Part shown: positions 48,989-58,695 of the stretch, in pieces
Layout: the number at the start of each line of letters is the position of its first letter
Numbering within the stretch: the stretch's first letter is position 1
Source: Acetoanaerobium pronyense
GTDB lineage: Bacteria; Bacillota; Clostridia; Peptostreptococcales; Filifactoraceae
Direction: 5' to 3'
Assembly: GCF_017874355.1 (NCBI RefSeq)
Contig: NZ_JAGGLI010000010.1
Location: 1 to 64,000 of the forward strand
Length of the DNA: 64,000 bases
Translations under genes and position numbers: made by a program
The notes under the pieces: generated by a model
The model's database searches: none
The model's input: only the letters and a program-made list of their open reading frames with translations
What the model was told of the DNA's origin: nothing

Positions 48989-49609
48989 TTATGTTTCGCT
49001 ATCATATATAAATAAATTATATTCTTCGATTATATTCATAATTTTTTCGGGATATCTCGGGTCTGTGGCATAACCTGCTTCATAAAGAGCCTTAGCGGCC
49101 TCTATATAACCAGATGCAGATCTGACCTTTTCATATCTATCTGCTTGCCCAAGCAAAATTCCATGATGCTCTATAGACTTGCTAAGATTGTCATAAGCCC
49201 TAAAAGCGGAATCTATTTTTACCCTTTCTCCACTTACATATTCGTAGGTGGGAAGGACGACTCTCTGATCACTTTCATTAAAGCTCTTGATTCCAAAATA
49301 ATTGTTATATTCTCTAGATAGCTGAGATTCTCCCCAATTGCTCTCAAGGATTGCTTGAGCGATTGTAATACTAGGATAAATCCCATATTTTTTGTGATTT
49401 TCTACTGCATAGGGCGCAACAGCAGTTATGAAATTTTCTCTGGACTGTGTTAAACTGTCCTCATCTACATCCGAAATATTTGAAATTCTGTTTGCAGTAA
49501 AAATGACTACTATCATTATGCAAATCGAAATTATGGCAGTAGAGGCCAACTGTAGATATATAAAAAAATTTTTGTTTTTTCTTGATTTTCTTTTTGGTTT
49601 TCGGGACAT
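48989..49609 (-). CDS. Membrane-anchored glucosaminidase
   Basis: 206 residues: a basic N-terminus, a single hydrophobic helix near 15-38 (uncleaved anchor), then a glucosaminidase domain of the LytF/FlgJ/Acm type: GIYPSITIAQAILESNWGESQLS with a likely catalytic glutamate and EYNNYFGIK. It cleaves N-acetylglucosaminyl bonds in peptidoglycan at the outer membrane face. Its role could be growth, separation or assembly of envelope structures. Monocistronic. Confidence 0.92.
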   Translation of the reverse strand: MSRKPKRKSRKNKNFFIYLQLASTAIISICIMIVVIFTANRISNISDVDEDSLTQSRENFITAVAPYAVENHKKYGIYPSITIAQAILESNWGESQLSREYNNYFGIKSFNESDQRVVLPTYEYVSGERVKIDSAFRAYDNLSKSIEHHGILLGQADRYEKVRSASGYIEAAKALYEAGYATDPRYPEKIMNIIEEYNLFIYDSET

Positions 49610-49750
49610 TATATCCTCTCCTGTATCGAATCTATATTAAAACAAAGGAGTTTTAGGCTTTGCTTAAAAGAATAAGAATAAGAATGACTTAATTAGATTT
49701 ACCTTACCAAAATTATATACCAAATAGGGTAAATTAAGGTATATTTTTCC

Positions 49751-49785
49751 AAAAAAAAGAGACAACCTATAGGTCATCTCTTTTG
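49751..49785 (-). terminator. Terminator after the glutaredoxin gene
   Basis: A stem of 12-13 bp with one bulge (arms about 49757-49769 and 49772-49784) followed on the minus strand by eight T, about 35 bases after the stop. Confidence 0.75.
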
Positions 49786-49818
49786 AGGGAGGGTTAATGA
49801 TTTGTATTTTTAAAATAC

Positions 49819-50052
49819 TTATAATCCAAATGTTTCGTCAATCTTATCTTTGTCAAATCCAACTATTATATCCGTATCGTCTATGATGATAGTAGGTACA
49901 GACATTATTCCTCTTTTCATAAGATCTTTCCTAGCAGCTGCATCGGTGCTTAAATCTTTGTTTTCAAAAGGAATGTTGTTTTCTGTAAGATAATCCTTTA
50001 CAGGGGGACAATGCGGACAAGTTTGGCTTGTATATACTACTACTTTTTTCAT
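49819..50052 (-). CDS. Glutaredoxin-like protein
   Basis: 77 residues: [19 protein letters not shown] with a CPHC redox pair, and the cis-proline region VPTIII followed by GFDKDKID. It is a single-domain, cytoplasmic thiol-disulfide oxidoreductase of the NrdH/glutaredoxin type. It could reduce ribonucleotide reductase or other partners; no clue comes from neighbours. It has an AGG ribosome site. Confidence 0.93.
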   Translation of the reverse strand: MKKVVVYTSQTCPHCPPVKDYLTENNIPFENKDLSTDAAARKDLMKRGIMSVPTIIIDDTDIIVGFDKDKIDETFGL

Positions 50053-50199
50053 TTATAAAAACCTCCAAATATTAATTTTTTTATTATATCTATATATCCT
50101 AATATACAGATATAATAACATCGATATTATATCCTGTCAATAGTAGTTTGCAAATTTTTCAAAAGGGTAAAAAATAGCCATAAAAGAGGAGGCTGGGCT

Positions 50200-50514
50200 A
50201 TGAAAACAAATGAAATCAAAGAGATGATAGGAAAGTTAAATACACTTTTAAAAAAAGATGATACAAAAGGAATATATGATTTGATGTCCTCAGATTTTAA
50301 AAAAAGAGTAAAACTTGAGCACTTTAAAAATTTAAGAAAATATGAAGTAAGTATAAGTCCAGATATGGAGCTCATAAAAATATATGGTGCAGACAAAGAT
50401 GACTTTATGATAAGGGTGAGATATCCACAGAATAATGAACTTAGGGAAACAAATATTTTACTCACAAACGAAGGAAATGAAATAAAAATAAGAAAATTTT
50501 TGGAAAATTTATAA
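50200..50514 (+). CDS. Hypothetical protein
   Basis: 104 residues, soluble, basic, with alternating helix and strand; KLNTLLKKDDTKGIYDLMSSDFKKRV recalls small NTF2-like proteins but the match is weak. Not recognised. GAGGAGG lies eight bases before the ATG, so it is likely real. It is 68 bases before the secreted carboxypeptidase gene and may be co-transcribed. Confidence 0.6.
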   Translation: MKTNEIKEMIGKLNTLLKKDDTKGIYDLMSSDFKKRVKLEHFKNLRKYEVSISPDMELIKIYGADKDDFMIRVRYPQNNELRETNILLTNEGNEIKIRKFLENL

Positions 50515-50582
50515 ATTTATGTGAAGATTCTGAATTAATAGGGGTAAGAATATCATGATTAAAATAAAAAGGAGGAAAGTGT

Positions 50583-53231
50583 ATGAGAAAAAGAAGTATT
50601 GTATCTTTGATAACGGTTTTTGCTATACTGTTGTCCCTAATTACTCCCGGTTTTGCCCAGCAAAACAATGGGAACCTTCCTACTACAACTGTGTATATGA
50701 CAGAAGAATCTCAGATAGAATTTGTGGCTAACCTTGGTCAAAATTCTAAGATTGAAAATGTAAAGTGGTATATGGAAGATAAAGAGTTATCCGAGTGGAA
50801 AAAATGGAGTATGGAAACAGGAGGATTTACAGGAGGAGATTACATAACCTTTGAAGGTGATCCTGTAATTGAAAACGGACAGTTAAAAGCAAATCTTAAC
50901 TTTGGACTTCTTTTTGATACTACAGACCTTAGTCTTAGAAGACCTTACAATATAAGACTTGAATATCCTAACCACATAGGTTTATATGAGCTTAAGGCGG
51001 TAGATACTGAAAATAATATTCAAGCTTCTATATCTATTAACCTGATGCCTTATGAAAGCTATATGAATTATGATGCTATGGTAGCTAAGGTAGACCAAAT
51101 AAGAAGAAATGCAAACACAGATAGATATGTGACAGTGGAGCAATATGGTACCTCTGTACAGGGAAGACCACTTCAAATTGGAATAATTGCAAAAACTCAA
51201 GAGGATGTAAGTAATTATCTTGATGTAACTGTTCCTATGATGGTTAATAATCCTCAAAATATGATAAACATGATTGAAAGTGGAGATGGGGATTATAAAA
51301 ATGTTATATTTATGAACAACATCCATCCAGACGAGCAACCTATGGTAGATGTTATTGTCGGGCTATTTGAAGATTTTGCAATGAAAGACACAATTGAATA
51401 TGCCACAACAGATGAAAGTGGAGATAGATTAAATGTATCTATGAATATGGATGAGATTTTAGACAACTTTATATTTATATTTAGCTTTACTCAAAATCCA
51501 GACGGACTTTATGCAAACACAAGAGCAAATGCCAACGAGCTAGATATAAATAGAGACAACGGATATCAGACTCAACCTGAAACAAAGGCAATGTCAGGGC
51601 AGATTTCTAGATATAACCCCCTTATATTCCTTGATTTTCATGGGTTTGTAGGAGGCTTCCTAATAGAGCCTTGTACTCCACCTCATGATCCAAATTATGA
51701 GACTGACCTTCTTTATGATAGTCTTTTAGAAAATGCAAATAGAATGGGAAGAGCAGGAGTGGCAAACTCTAAATATGAATCTTATCTAATACCTCTTACT
51801 GACTGGGGAACTGGATGGGATGATGCTACATCTGCATATACAGCAACCTATGCTATGCATCATGGAGCCCTTGGACATACTATAGAAGTGCCTGAGATGA
51901 ATCAAGAATCATACAAGGCTGGTCTTTATGCAGGATATGCTGCAGTTCATTATGCCCTTGAGGAAAAAGATATGCTTGCTATAAATCAGCTAAGATATTT
52001 CCAAAGAGGAATAGAAAATATAGATGATAGAGCTGCTGATGAAGCTCTAGTAAACCCTGAAGGAGAAGTAGTAGGAAGATTAAGAGGAGATAACGACAAC
52101 TTCTTCCCTGACTACTATGTAATACCAATGGGACTTGATAGACAAAAGAACAATAATGAAGCATTTAGAATGATAGAGTATTTTACAAGAAATTCTGTAG
52201 AGGTATCTCAGCTTCTATATGATATAGGAGAGTTTAAATCAGGGGACCTTGTAATAGATATGAAACAGGCAAAAAGAGGGTATGCAAATCACGTACTTTA
52301 TAGTGGTATGGATGAATCTGGTTGGGAAGAGATGTATGCCGAGATAGTAATGAACTTCCCTGCACTTAGAGGATTTGATATATTTGAAGTTAGAGAAGAT
52401 GGATACTTTACAGGAAGATTAGGAGATGTAAGTTGGGAAAAGGCTCCTTCAAGCACTATGGAAGAAGGAGAATACCACCTTATTCATAATAACTCTGTAG
52501 AAGCTATAAAAGCTGTAAACCAGATTATAGCACAAGATATGCCTGTTACTATAGTGAGCCTTGGACAAGGAAGAGAAGGTTTTGCTGTTTCTTCTGATGC
52601 AGTTGAATCCCTAGGGGATGATTATCAGCTAAGATTTGAAGTCCTTTCTGAGATGCCTCAGGGAAGAGTTTTAAATGAATTTAAAATAGAGGCAATAGGA
52701 AGTAAAGCATTAAAAATAGTACTTGAAGAGATGGGATTTACTCTTGTAGACGAAGGTGGAGACATTATCGTAACAGATTCAGGTTCATTAGATCCTGAGC
52801 TGATTGGTACAAAGCCAATGATAGCTATAGGAGGCTCAGCTTTAAGTGTGATTGCTGAAAGCGGAAAGTTGGAAGGTCTTGAAGTTAAGACCACCGATTT
52901 CTATCATGAAGGACTTCTTCATGCAGTAATGAATAAATCAAGCCTAAATACCCTTGGATATAAAAGCAACGATTATATGTATTCTAATTCAGGAACATGG
53001 ATAGAGCAAATTCCTTCTGGATTTGAATCTCTTGTAAATGTAAGAAATTCGGGAGATTTTTATGTATCTGGGTGGTGGCCTGGAAATGAAGAGCTAAGCG
53101 GAAAATCCATGGCAGCTAAAGGAAGAGTAGATGGACAAGAACTGACTCTTATAGCTGGAAATGTATTTAACAAGCTTCATACTAGACATCTTTACAGATG
53201 GATTAGTAACAGCATCTATAATACAAACTAA
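50583..53231 (+). CDS. Secreted M14-family zinc carboxypeptidase
   Basis: 882 residues. A cleavable signal peptide (basic start, hydrophobic core, site near PGFA-QQ) is followed by an M14 peptidase domain. NNIHPDEQPMVD carries the HxxE zinc pair, FLDFHGFVGG the third histidine, and HTIEVPEMNQE the catalytic glutamate region. A long C-terminal half of beta-rich type has no named domain I can recognise. It should release C-terminal residues from peptides outside the cell and could feed the transporter gene that follows. A strong terminator follows at 53239. Confidence 0.9.
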   Translation: MRKRSIVSLITVFAILLSLITPGFAQQNNGNLPTTTVYMTEESQIEFVANLGQNSKIENVKWYMEDKELSEWKKWSMETGGFTGGDYITFEGDPVIENGQLKANLNFGLLFDTTDLSLRRPYNIRLEYPNHIGLYELKAVDTENNIQASISINLMPYESYMNYDAMVAKVDQIRRNANTDRYVTVEQYGTSVQGRPLQIGIIAKTQEDVSNYLDVTVPMMVNNPQNMINMIESGDGDYKNVIFMNNIHPDEQPMVDVIVGLFEDFAMKDTIEYATTDESGDRLNVSMNMDEILDNFIFIFSFTQNPDGLYANTRANANELDINRDNGYQTQPETKAMSGQISRYNPLIFLDFHGFVGGFLIEPCTPPHDPNYETDLLYDSLLENANRMGRAGVANSKYESYLIPLTDWGTGWDDATSAYTATYAMHHGALGHTIEVPEMNQESYKAGLYAGYAAVHYALEEKDMLAINQLRYFQRGIENIDDRAADEALVNPEGEVVGRLRGDNDNFFPDYYVIPMGLDRQKNNNEAFRMIEYFTRNSVEVSQLLYDIGEFKSGDLVIDMKQAKRGYANHVLYSGMDESGWEEMYAEIVMNFPALRGFDIFEVREDGYFTGRLGDVSWEKAPSSTMEEGEYHLIHNNSVEAIKAVNQIIAQDMPVTIVSLGQGREGFAVSSDAVESLGDDYQLRFEVLSEMPQGRVLNEFKIEAIGSKALKIVLEEMGFTLVDEGGDIIVTDSGSLDPELIGTKPMIAIGGSALSVIAESGKLEGLEVKTTDFYHEGLLHAVMNKSSLNTLGYKSNDYMYSNSGTWIEQIPSGFESLVNVRNSGDFYVSGWWPGNEELSGKSMAAKGRVDGQELTLIAGNVFNKLHTRHLYRWISNSIYNTN

Positions 53232-53238
53232 AACCATT

Positions 53239-53263
53239 AAGGAGCCTTCGGGCTCCTTTTTTT
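53239..53263 (+). terminator. Strong terminator with TTCG loop
   Basis: An 8-bp GC-rich stem (53239-53246 with 53251-53258) closed by TTCG and followed by a T run, after the carboxypeptidase gene. Confidence 0.92.
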
Positions 53264-53348
53264 ATGGGTCTTGAGGCTCTGTTTTTAATTTTTTTTTTAG
53301 GGTAGTAAATTAAAGGAATTTGATTTAATTAAAAAAGGAGGAAAGAAA

Positions 53349-54782
53349 ATGTCAGAGCAAAGCAAAAGAAAGTTTTCAATGCCTACAGCCTATAGTATTT
53401 TATTTGGAATTATTATTATAGTGGCTATACTGACGTGGGTTGTTCCAGCGGGTCAGTATGAAACTGAAGAGCTAAACGGCAGAGATGTACCTATAGCTGG
53501 AACTTATCAAGAAGTGGATAGCAACCCTCAAGGTCCGTTTGATGTCCTTATGGCTCCCATTGAAGGATTTCAAGATGCGGTTGACGTAGCTCTCTTTATC
53601 ATAGTAATTGGTGGATTTTTGGGAGTAGTAATGAAGACAGGAGCTATCGATGCAGGGATAGCAAAGGTCACCCATACCCTTGAAGGAAAGGAAAGGATAA
53701 TGATTCCTATCCTTATGGTATTATTTGGACTTGGAGGAACAAGTTACGGTATGGCAGAGGAAACCATAGCCTTTTACCCCCTTCTCGTACCCGTGTTTAT
53801 AGCCGCAGGTTATGATACTATCACAGCTGTTGCCGTAATACTTCTAGGAGCTGGAGTAGGAGTTTTGGGCTCTACAGTAAACCCTTTTGCAACAGGTATA
53901 GCATCAGGATTTGCAGGGATATCCCTTGGACAGGGTATAGTGCTTAGATTAGCTATCTTGATTATAGGAGAGATTGCAGCAATACTTTTTGTAATGAGGT
54001 ATGCAGAAAAAGTAAGAAAAGACCCTACAAAATCTCTTACCTATAGCTCTAGAGAGGCAGATAAGGAGCATTTCTTATCCCAAAAAGATGATAGCGAGTT
54101 TCCAGAGCTTACAGGAAAAAGAAAAGGTATACTTGCGCTATTTGCCATAACTTTTATTGTTATGATTTATGGGGTTATACCTTTTGAAGACATGGGAATA
54201 GAAGCTATCCCAACACTATGGTGGTGGTTTGGAGAATTAGCGGCCCTATTTTTAATAATGGCAATACTTATTGGTATTGTTGCAGGGCTTAACGAAAAAG
54301 AGCTTGTTGCAAGCTTTGTAGAAGGGTCTAGAGATTTGCTTGGAGTGGCCCTTATAGTAGGACTTTCTAGAGGAATTACTGTAGTAATGAATGAAGGTAA
54401 TATGACTGCCACAGTACTAAACCTTGGAGAGCAGACCCTTGCAAACGCTGGATCCATAGCCTTTAGCGTACTTGCCTATTTATTTTATATTCCAATGTCA
54501 TTTTTAATACCATCCACATCAGGTCTTGCTACTCTTTCCATGCCTATAATGGGGCCTCTTGGTGATTTTGCAGGTGTTGGTAGAGATGTAGTAATCACTG
54601 CATATCAATCTGCATCGGGAATAGTAAACCTTATTACTCCAACAAGTGCTGTTGTAATGGGAGGACTTGCAATAGCAAGAGTACCTTATGACAAATGGCT
54701 AAAATTTGTTTGGAAATTTTTATTAATAATTTTTGCAATAACTATTATAATGTTAATAATAGGAGCTTTAGGGATAATTTAA
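53349..54782 (+). CDS. YfcC/DcuC-family transporter
   Basis: 477 residues with about 11-12 transmembrane segments. The family hallmarks TWVVPAGQYE, FGLGGTSYGMAEETIAFYPLLVP and STVNPFATGIASGFAG are clear. YfcC-type proteins are secondary transporters of amino acids or dicarboxylates; the substrate here is unknown. AAAGGAGG precedes the ATG. It is followed 27 bases later by a PII-like gene, and preceded by a secreted peptidase, which suggests uptake of peptide breakdown products. Confidence 0.9.
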   Translation: MSEQSKRKFSMPTAYSILFGIIIIVAILTWVVPAGQYETEELNGRDVPIAGTYQEVDSNPQGPFDVLMAPIEGFQDAVDVALFIIVIGGFLGVVMKTGAIDAGIAKVTHTLEGKERIMIPILMVLFGLGGTSYGMAEETIAFYPLLVPVFIAAGYDTITAVAVILLGAGVGVLGSTVNPFATGIASGFAGISLGQGIVLRLAILIIGEIAAILFVMRYAEKVRKDPTKSLTYSSREADKEHFLSQKDDSEFPELTGKRKGILALFAITFIVMIYGVIPFEDMGIEAIPTLWWWFGELAALFLIMAILIGIVAGLNEKELVASFVEGSRDLLGVALIVGLSRGITVVMNEGNMTATVLNLGEQTLANAGSIAFSVLAYLFYIPMSFLIPSTSGLATLSMPIMGPLGDFAGVGRDVVITAYQSASGIVNLITPTSAVVMGGLAIARVPYDKWLKFVWKFLLIIFAITIIMLIIGALGII

Positions 54783-54809
54783 AAATATAGTGGGAAGTAG
54801 GAGATAAAT

Positions 54810-55160
54810 ATGCAAGGATACTGCATGATACTAATAGTCAATGACCTTTCAAAATATGATTATGTTCTTAAAAGAATGTTTGATATGGGTCTTGGAGCCA
54901 CATCTCTTGATAGTATGGGAATGGGAAAATTTCTACTAGAAAATGATATATCAATACCTTTTTTTGGGACAATAAGACAAATGATAGAGGGAAATAGACC
55001 ATACAACAAAACTATTTTGAGCGTAATTAAAGATAAAGAGACTTTAGATAAAGCAGTATCTATGGTTAAGGACGAGCTGGAAATAGAAAAAAAGACTGGG
55101 ATGGGATTTTTATTTGTAGTTCCAGTTATAGAATGCTACGGATTAGACCAAAAATCTTAA
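54810..55160 (+). CDS. PII-like protein
   Basis: 116 residues: MILIVNDLSKYDYVLKRMFDMGLGATSLDSMGMGKFL, then a beta strand, TILSVIKDKETLDKAVSMVKDEL and GMGFLFVVPVIECYGL. The ferredoxin-like pattern is that of PII/CutA-fold proteins, though the classical T-loop motif is missing. PII-like proteins often bind nucleotides and control a neighbouring transporter. The YfcC-type transporter is the neighbour here. It shares that gene's transcript and ends at the terminator at 55165. Confidence 0.72.
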   Translation: MQGYCMILIVNDLSKYDYVLKRMFDMGLGATSLDSMGMGKFLLENDISIPFFGTIRQMIEGNRPYNKTILSVIKDKETLDKAVSMVKDELEIEKKTGMGFLFVVPVIECYGLDQKS

Positions 55161-55164
55161 ATTT

Positions 55165-55200
55165 AAAAGGTATGAGCAGATTTTTCTGTTCATACCTTTA
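55165..55200. terminator. Terminator after the PII-like gene
   Basis: A 15-bp stem with one mismatch (55166-55180 with 55185-55199), 4-base loop. Confidence 0.8.
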
Positions 55201-55277
55201 TCTTTTGAAGTATTTATATTAAGTATTTATATTATAGTAGAGATATATTTTGCCTAGTAATATTTTTTTAAAAGGTT

Positions 55278-56342
55278 TTAATTTTTAAGGTTGAAAGAAT
55301 CATCTGATATAGTGAAAAAATCCATAACTCCATTTGATACATATACTTCCTTATCTTCAGTTACTATAATAGTCTCAACATCATCAAGATTATTCACAAG
55401 ATTAAGTCCATCTTCTATGCCCATAGCATATATGGCGGTTGATAGTGCATCACCATCTATAGAAAGATTAGAGATGATTGTTACAGATACGAGGTTGTTT
55501 TGCACAGGATATCCATCTTTTGTGGATAAAATATGGTGATAAGTAACCCCATCTTCTTCGAAAAATCTTTCATAGTTTCCAGAAGTCACTATAGATTTAT
55601 CTCTCGCATTATATATCCCCATATGCTCCCCTCTGTCTGAAAAAGGGTCCTGTATTCCTACTCTAAAATCTCTATTATCTCTATCCCCATGAACATACAC
55701 ATCTCCACCAAGATTAATGATAGCAGATTCTACGTTATGCTCGGCAAGGACGGAAGTGACCCTATCAGCAGCGTATCCTTTAGCTATACCCCCAAGGTCT
55801 ATCATCATACCTTCTCTTTTGAGAAAAACAGAAAGATTTTTTTTATCTAGCTCTATTTCACTATAATCTATTAAGGACAAAGAAAGGTTTATTTCCTCCT
55901 CAGAAGGAAGTCTTTGGTCTTCTGTTCCTATACCCCAAAGGTCTACAAGATGGCCAACTGTAATATCAAAAGCTCCATCTGTGATTTCACTATAGTAAAG
56001 AGATCTTTCAATTACGTGAAAAGTATCTTTATCTATAATTACAGGCTCTTTTCCAGCATTTTCATTTATTTTTGATACATCGCTATTCATATCTCTCATA
56101 GTCATTAGAGATTCTATTCTTTGTACTTCCTTTGAAATAGCCCTTCTGACCTCTTCAGTGTCGTTATCCTCATCAAATATTCTTACATCCATTACAGAAT
56201 TTAAAAAGAAAAATGGACCAGATAGAGATTCTTCATCTTCTGTAGCGTATGTTTCATCTTCAGGAATTTCTTCAGTACATCCAATAGCTGAAAATGCTAT
56301 AAATAATATTAAAAAACTAAACAATAAGATCTTTTTAATCAT
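55278..56342 (-). CDS. apbE: FAD:protein FMN transferase, lipoprotein
   Basis: 354 residues. A lipoprotein signal (MIKKILL start, lipobox AIGC near residue 22) is followed by an ApbE domain: MDVRIFDEDN near the start, DITVGHLVDLWGIG, MMIDLGGIAKGYAAD and INLGGDVYVHGDR, and DALSTAIYAMG late. It attaches FMN to extracytoplasmic flavoproteins such as those in RNF or NQR complexes. It is anchored on the outer face of the membrane. Partner genes are not in this window. Confidence 0.95.
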   Translation of the reverse strand: MIKKILLFSFLILFIAFSAIGCTEEIPEDETYATEDEESLSGPFFFLNSVMDVRIFDEDNDTEEVRRAISKEVQRIESLMTMRDMNSDVSKINENAGKEPVIIDKDTFHVIERSLYYSEITDGAFDITVGHLVDLWGIGTEDQRLPSEEEINLSLSLIDYSEIELDKKNLSVFLKREGMMIDLGGIAKGYAADRVTSVLAEHNVESAIINLGGDVYVHGDRDNRDFRVGIQDPFSDRGEHMGIYNARDKSIVTSGNYERFFEEDGVTYHHILSTKDGYPVQNNLVSVTIISNLSIDGDALSTAIYAMGIEDGLNLVNNLDDVETIIVTEDKEVYVSNGVMDFFTISDDSFNLKN

Positions 56343-56635
56343 GACAATCGTAGTAAGAAATTTCTTACCACTTTACACCTCACTTTGTAATTAAAATTCT
56401 ACCTAAATAGGATACATCATTTAAAAGAATATGAAAAGAATAAATAAGAATACATACAATTTAAGTAGCGTTTTAATAATAGGCTATTAAAAAAATTATT
56501 TATATTAATTGGAAAAATTGGTTCCTGTTTAGTAATTATTAATATATAATGAATTTGGATAAACTTAAGTTACAAAATGAACTATAAATGTATTTTTGTC
56601 AAAAAATGTAAAATAAATTATTTTAATTTTAGTTC
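56343..56635. other. AT-rich spacer
   Basis: Between apbE (minus) and the pilus promoter. It must contain the apbE promoter, but I see no confident -35/-10 pair, no ORF and no repeat worth naming. Confidence 0.4.
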
Positions 56636-56664
56636 TTTACATAGGACTATTTATTTATTATAAT
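56636..56664 (+). promoter_or_regulatory. SigmaA promoter of the pilus operon
   Basis: TTTACA (56636-56641) and TATAAT (56659-56664) with a 17-base spacer. The start, near 56671, lies about 45 bases before the riboswitch aptamer. Confidence 0.75.
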
Positions 56665-56715
56665 GAAAAATATAGTAAAATAGAATCAATTACATTTCTG
56701 TTAAATTATAAAAAA

Positions 56716-56815
56716 TGAAACAGAGCAAATGAACTGCAGCTAAAGATGGACGCCTTATGCTGCATGGATGCAGTGGCGTAACCGGCTGATAGGATTTTTC
56801 CTTTCGGCTTTTTTT
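56716..56815 (+). promoter_or_regulatory. c-di-GMP-II riboswitch with terminator
   Basis: The segment aligns with the class II c-di-GMP aptamer pattern: GCTAAAGATGGACGCC, an internal-loop hairpin, GGCGT then AACCGGCTGAT. The pseudoknot strands CAGC (56737-56740) and GCTG (56785-56788) keep pairing while differing in sequence from the class II example I remember. The terminator (56785-56794 with 56799-56808, T run to 56815) uses the same GCTG, so pseudoknot and terminator exclude each other. Ligand binding should therefore allow read-through: an ON switch for the pilus operon. Confidence 0.82.
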
Positions 56816-56964
56816 ATACAAAAAAACAAGACTAATTCCCAAAACAATTCTTTAAGCCTATAAAAACTGGGTAACAAGACTATGAAAATTAAAACAATAT
56901 ATCTAGTAAATCACATAAAAATAGATTGTTAGTCCAAAGAGTAATATTAAAGGGAGTTGAAAAT

Positions 56965-58644
56965 ATGAAGCCTAAAATGAGACTTGGAGATATCCTAACA
57001 TCTTCTGGAATAATCACAAATGAACAGCTGGAAAACGCACTAAGTCTCCAAAAACAAAAAGGGATGAAGCTTGGAGAGTTGCTTATAGCTGAAAAGATAC
57101 TGACGGAAGAACAGATTCTTGGGGTACTAGAGTACCAACTAGGAATACCATATATAGATCTCAATAAATACTTTATTGACCCAAAGGTGCCAAAGATAAT
57201 AAGTGAATCACTTGCAAAAAAACACAATGCAATCCCTGTATCAATGGATAGGGGAAAAATAATGGTAGCCATGTCTGATCCACTTGATATGGTGGCCATA
57301 GATGATATAAGGATATCAACAGGATTAAGTGTGGATGTTGCTATTAGCTCAAAAATAGATATAAAAAAAGCAATAGTTAGGTATTACGATTCTAGTGAAG
57401 AAGCGGAAAAAGCAGTAGAAGAATTTAAATCTCAAAGTGGATTATCTGATAATCTAGCAGAGCAAGAAGAAGACGAAGATGTAACTAATGCACCAATGGT
57501 TAGGCTAGTAAACTCTGTAATAAGTCAGGCAGTAAAATCAAAGGCCAGTGATATACATATAGAGCCATTTGAAAAGTCCGTAAGAATAAGATATAGAGTA
57601 GATGGAGAGCTTAAAGAAGTAATGTCCCCAGCTAAATCAACACACTCAGCCCTTGTAACAAGGATAAAGATAATGGGAAAGATGGATATCTCAGAGAGAA
57701 GAATCCCCCAAGATGGAAGGGTAGAAGCTGTAATTGAAGGGGCTCATATAGATATGAGAATATCTGTACTACCCACTGTATATGGAGAAAAAGTAGTAAT
57801 TAGACTACTAGATAGAAATTCTATAGTAGTAAGTAAAGAAGAACTTGGATTCACACCATACAATCTAGAGTTATTCGATAAAATAATCAAAGCTCCAGAA
57901 GGAATAATACTACTTACAGGACCTACAGGAAGTGGAAAAACAACAACTCTATATACCATACTAAAAGAGCTAAATCAGATTAACAAAAATATAATCACAG
58001 TAGAAGACCCAGTAGAATATAGACTTGAAGGAGTTAATCAGGTTCAGGTAAACATAAAGGCTGGACTTACATTTGCATCAGGACTTAGGTCTATACTAAG
58101 GCAAGATCCAGATATAGTGATGGTTGGAGAGATTAGAGATGCAGAAACTGCTCAAATATCGACAAGAGCAGCTATCACAGGCCATCTAGTGCTATCAACC
58201 CTTCATACAAACGATACATCAAGCACTATATCAAGGCTTGTAGATATGGGAATAGAGACTTACATGGTATCATCAGCGGTGGTTGGAGTCATAGCCCAAA
58301 GACTAGTGAAAAAAATCTGTCCTAGATGTAAGGAAGAACACATACTATCTGATGAGGAGAGAATCCTTCTTAAAATACAAAATGGAGATACCATATATAA
58401 AGGAAAAGGGTGCAACTTCTGCTCTGGAAGTGGATACTCAGGAAGAACAGCTATACATGAGATACTAATACTTGATAGAGAAATAAGAGCCCTCATAAGC
58501 AAAGAAGCAGACTCAGATACTATCAAAGAGCTAGCCAGAAAAAAAGGTATGAAGACATTAAATGAATCCTGTAAAGAGCTGGTTTTAGGTGGAATCACAA
58601 CAGTTGACGAAATGATTAAAATCACGTATAGCGTAGATATTTAA
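56965..58644 (+). CDS. pilB: Type IV pilus assembly ATPase PilB
   Basis: About 559 residues of the extension ATPase. The N-terminal MshEN-like domain has two repeats, the first with RLGDILTSSGIITNEQLENALSLQ, spanning residues 6-58; such domains bind c-di-GMP in known cases. Walker A GPTGSGKTTTLYT, RQDPDIVMVGEIRD and the tetracysteine ICPRC...CNFC zinc motif follow. The ATG at 56965 has GGGAG upstream; an earlier in-frame start at 56926 is less likely. It is the first gene after the riboswitch. Confidence 0.96.
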   Translation: MKPKMRLGDILTSSGIITNEQLENALSLQKQKGMKLGELLIAEKILTEEQILGVLEYQLGIPYIDLNKYFIDPKVPKIISESLAKKHNAIPVSMDRGKIMVAMSDPLDMVAIDDIRISTGLSVDVAISSKIDIKKAIVRYYDSSEEAEKAVEEFKSQSGLSDNLAEQEEDEDVTNAPMVRLVNSVISQAVKSKASDIHIEPFEKSVRIRYRVDGELKEVMSPAKSTHSALVTRIKIMGKMDISERRIPQDGRVEAVIEGAHIDMRISVLPTVYGEKVVIRLLDRNSIVVSKEELGFTPYNLELFDKIIKAPEGIILLTGPTGSGKTTTLYTILKELNQINKNIITVEDPVEYRLEGVNQVQVNIKAGLTFASGLRSILRQDPDIVMVGEIRDAETAQISTRAAITGHLVLSTLHTNDTSSTISRLVDMGIETYMVSSAVVGVIAQRLVKKICPRCKEEHILSDEERILLKIQNGDTIYKGKGCNFCSGSGYSGRTAIHEILILDREIRALISKEADSDTIKELARKKGMKTLNESCKELVLGGITTVDEMIKITYSVDI

Positions 58645-58695
58645 AAATGAAATAAAGTCAAACATACAAAAAAGTTTGAGACAGGGGGATTTAAA

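Noticed and set aside
56716-56815. Class I c-di-GMP riboswitch
   Set aside because: Only GGACGC resembles class I; the order of conserved blocks and the AACCG-pseudoknot end match class II.
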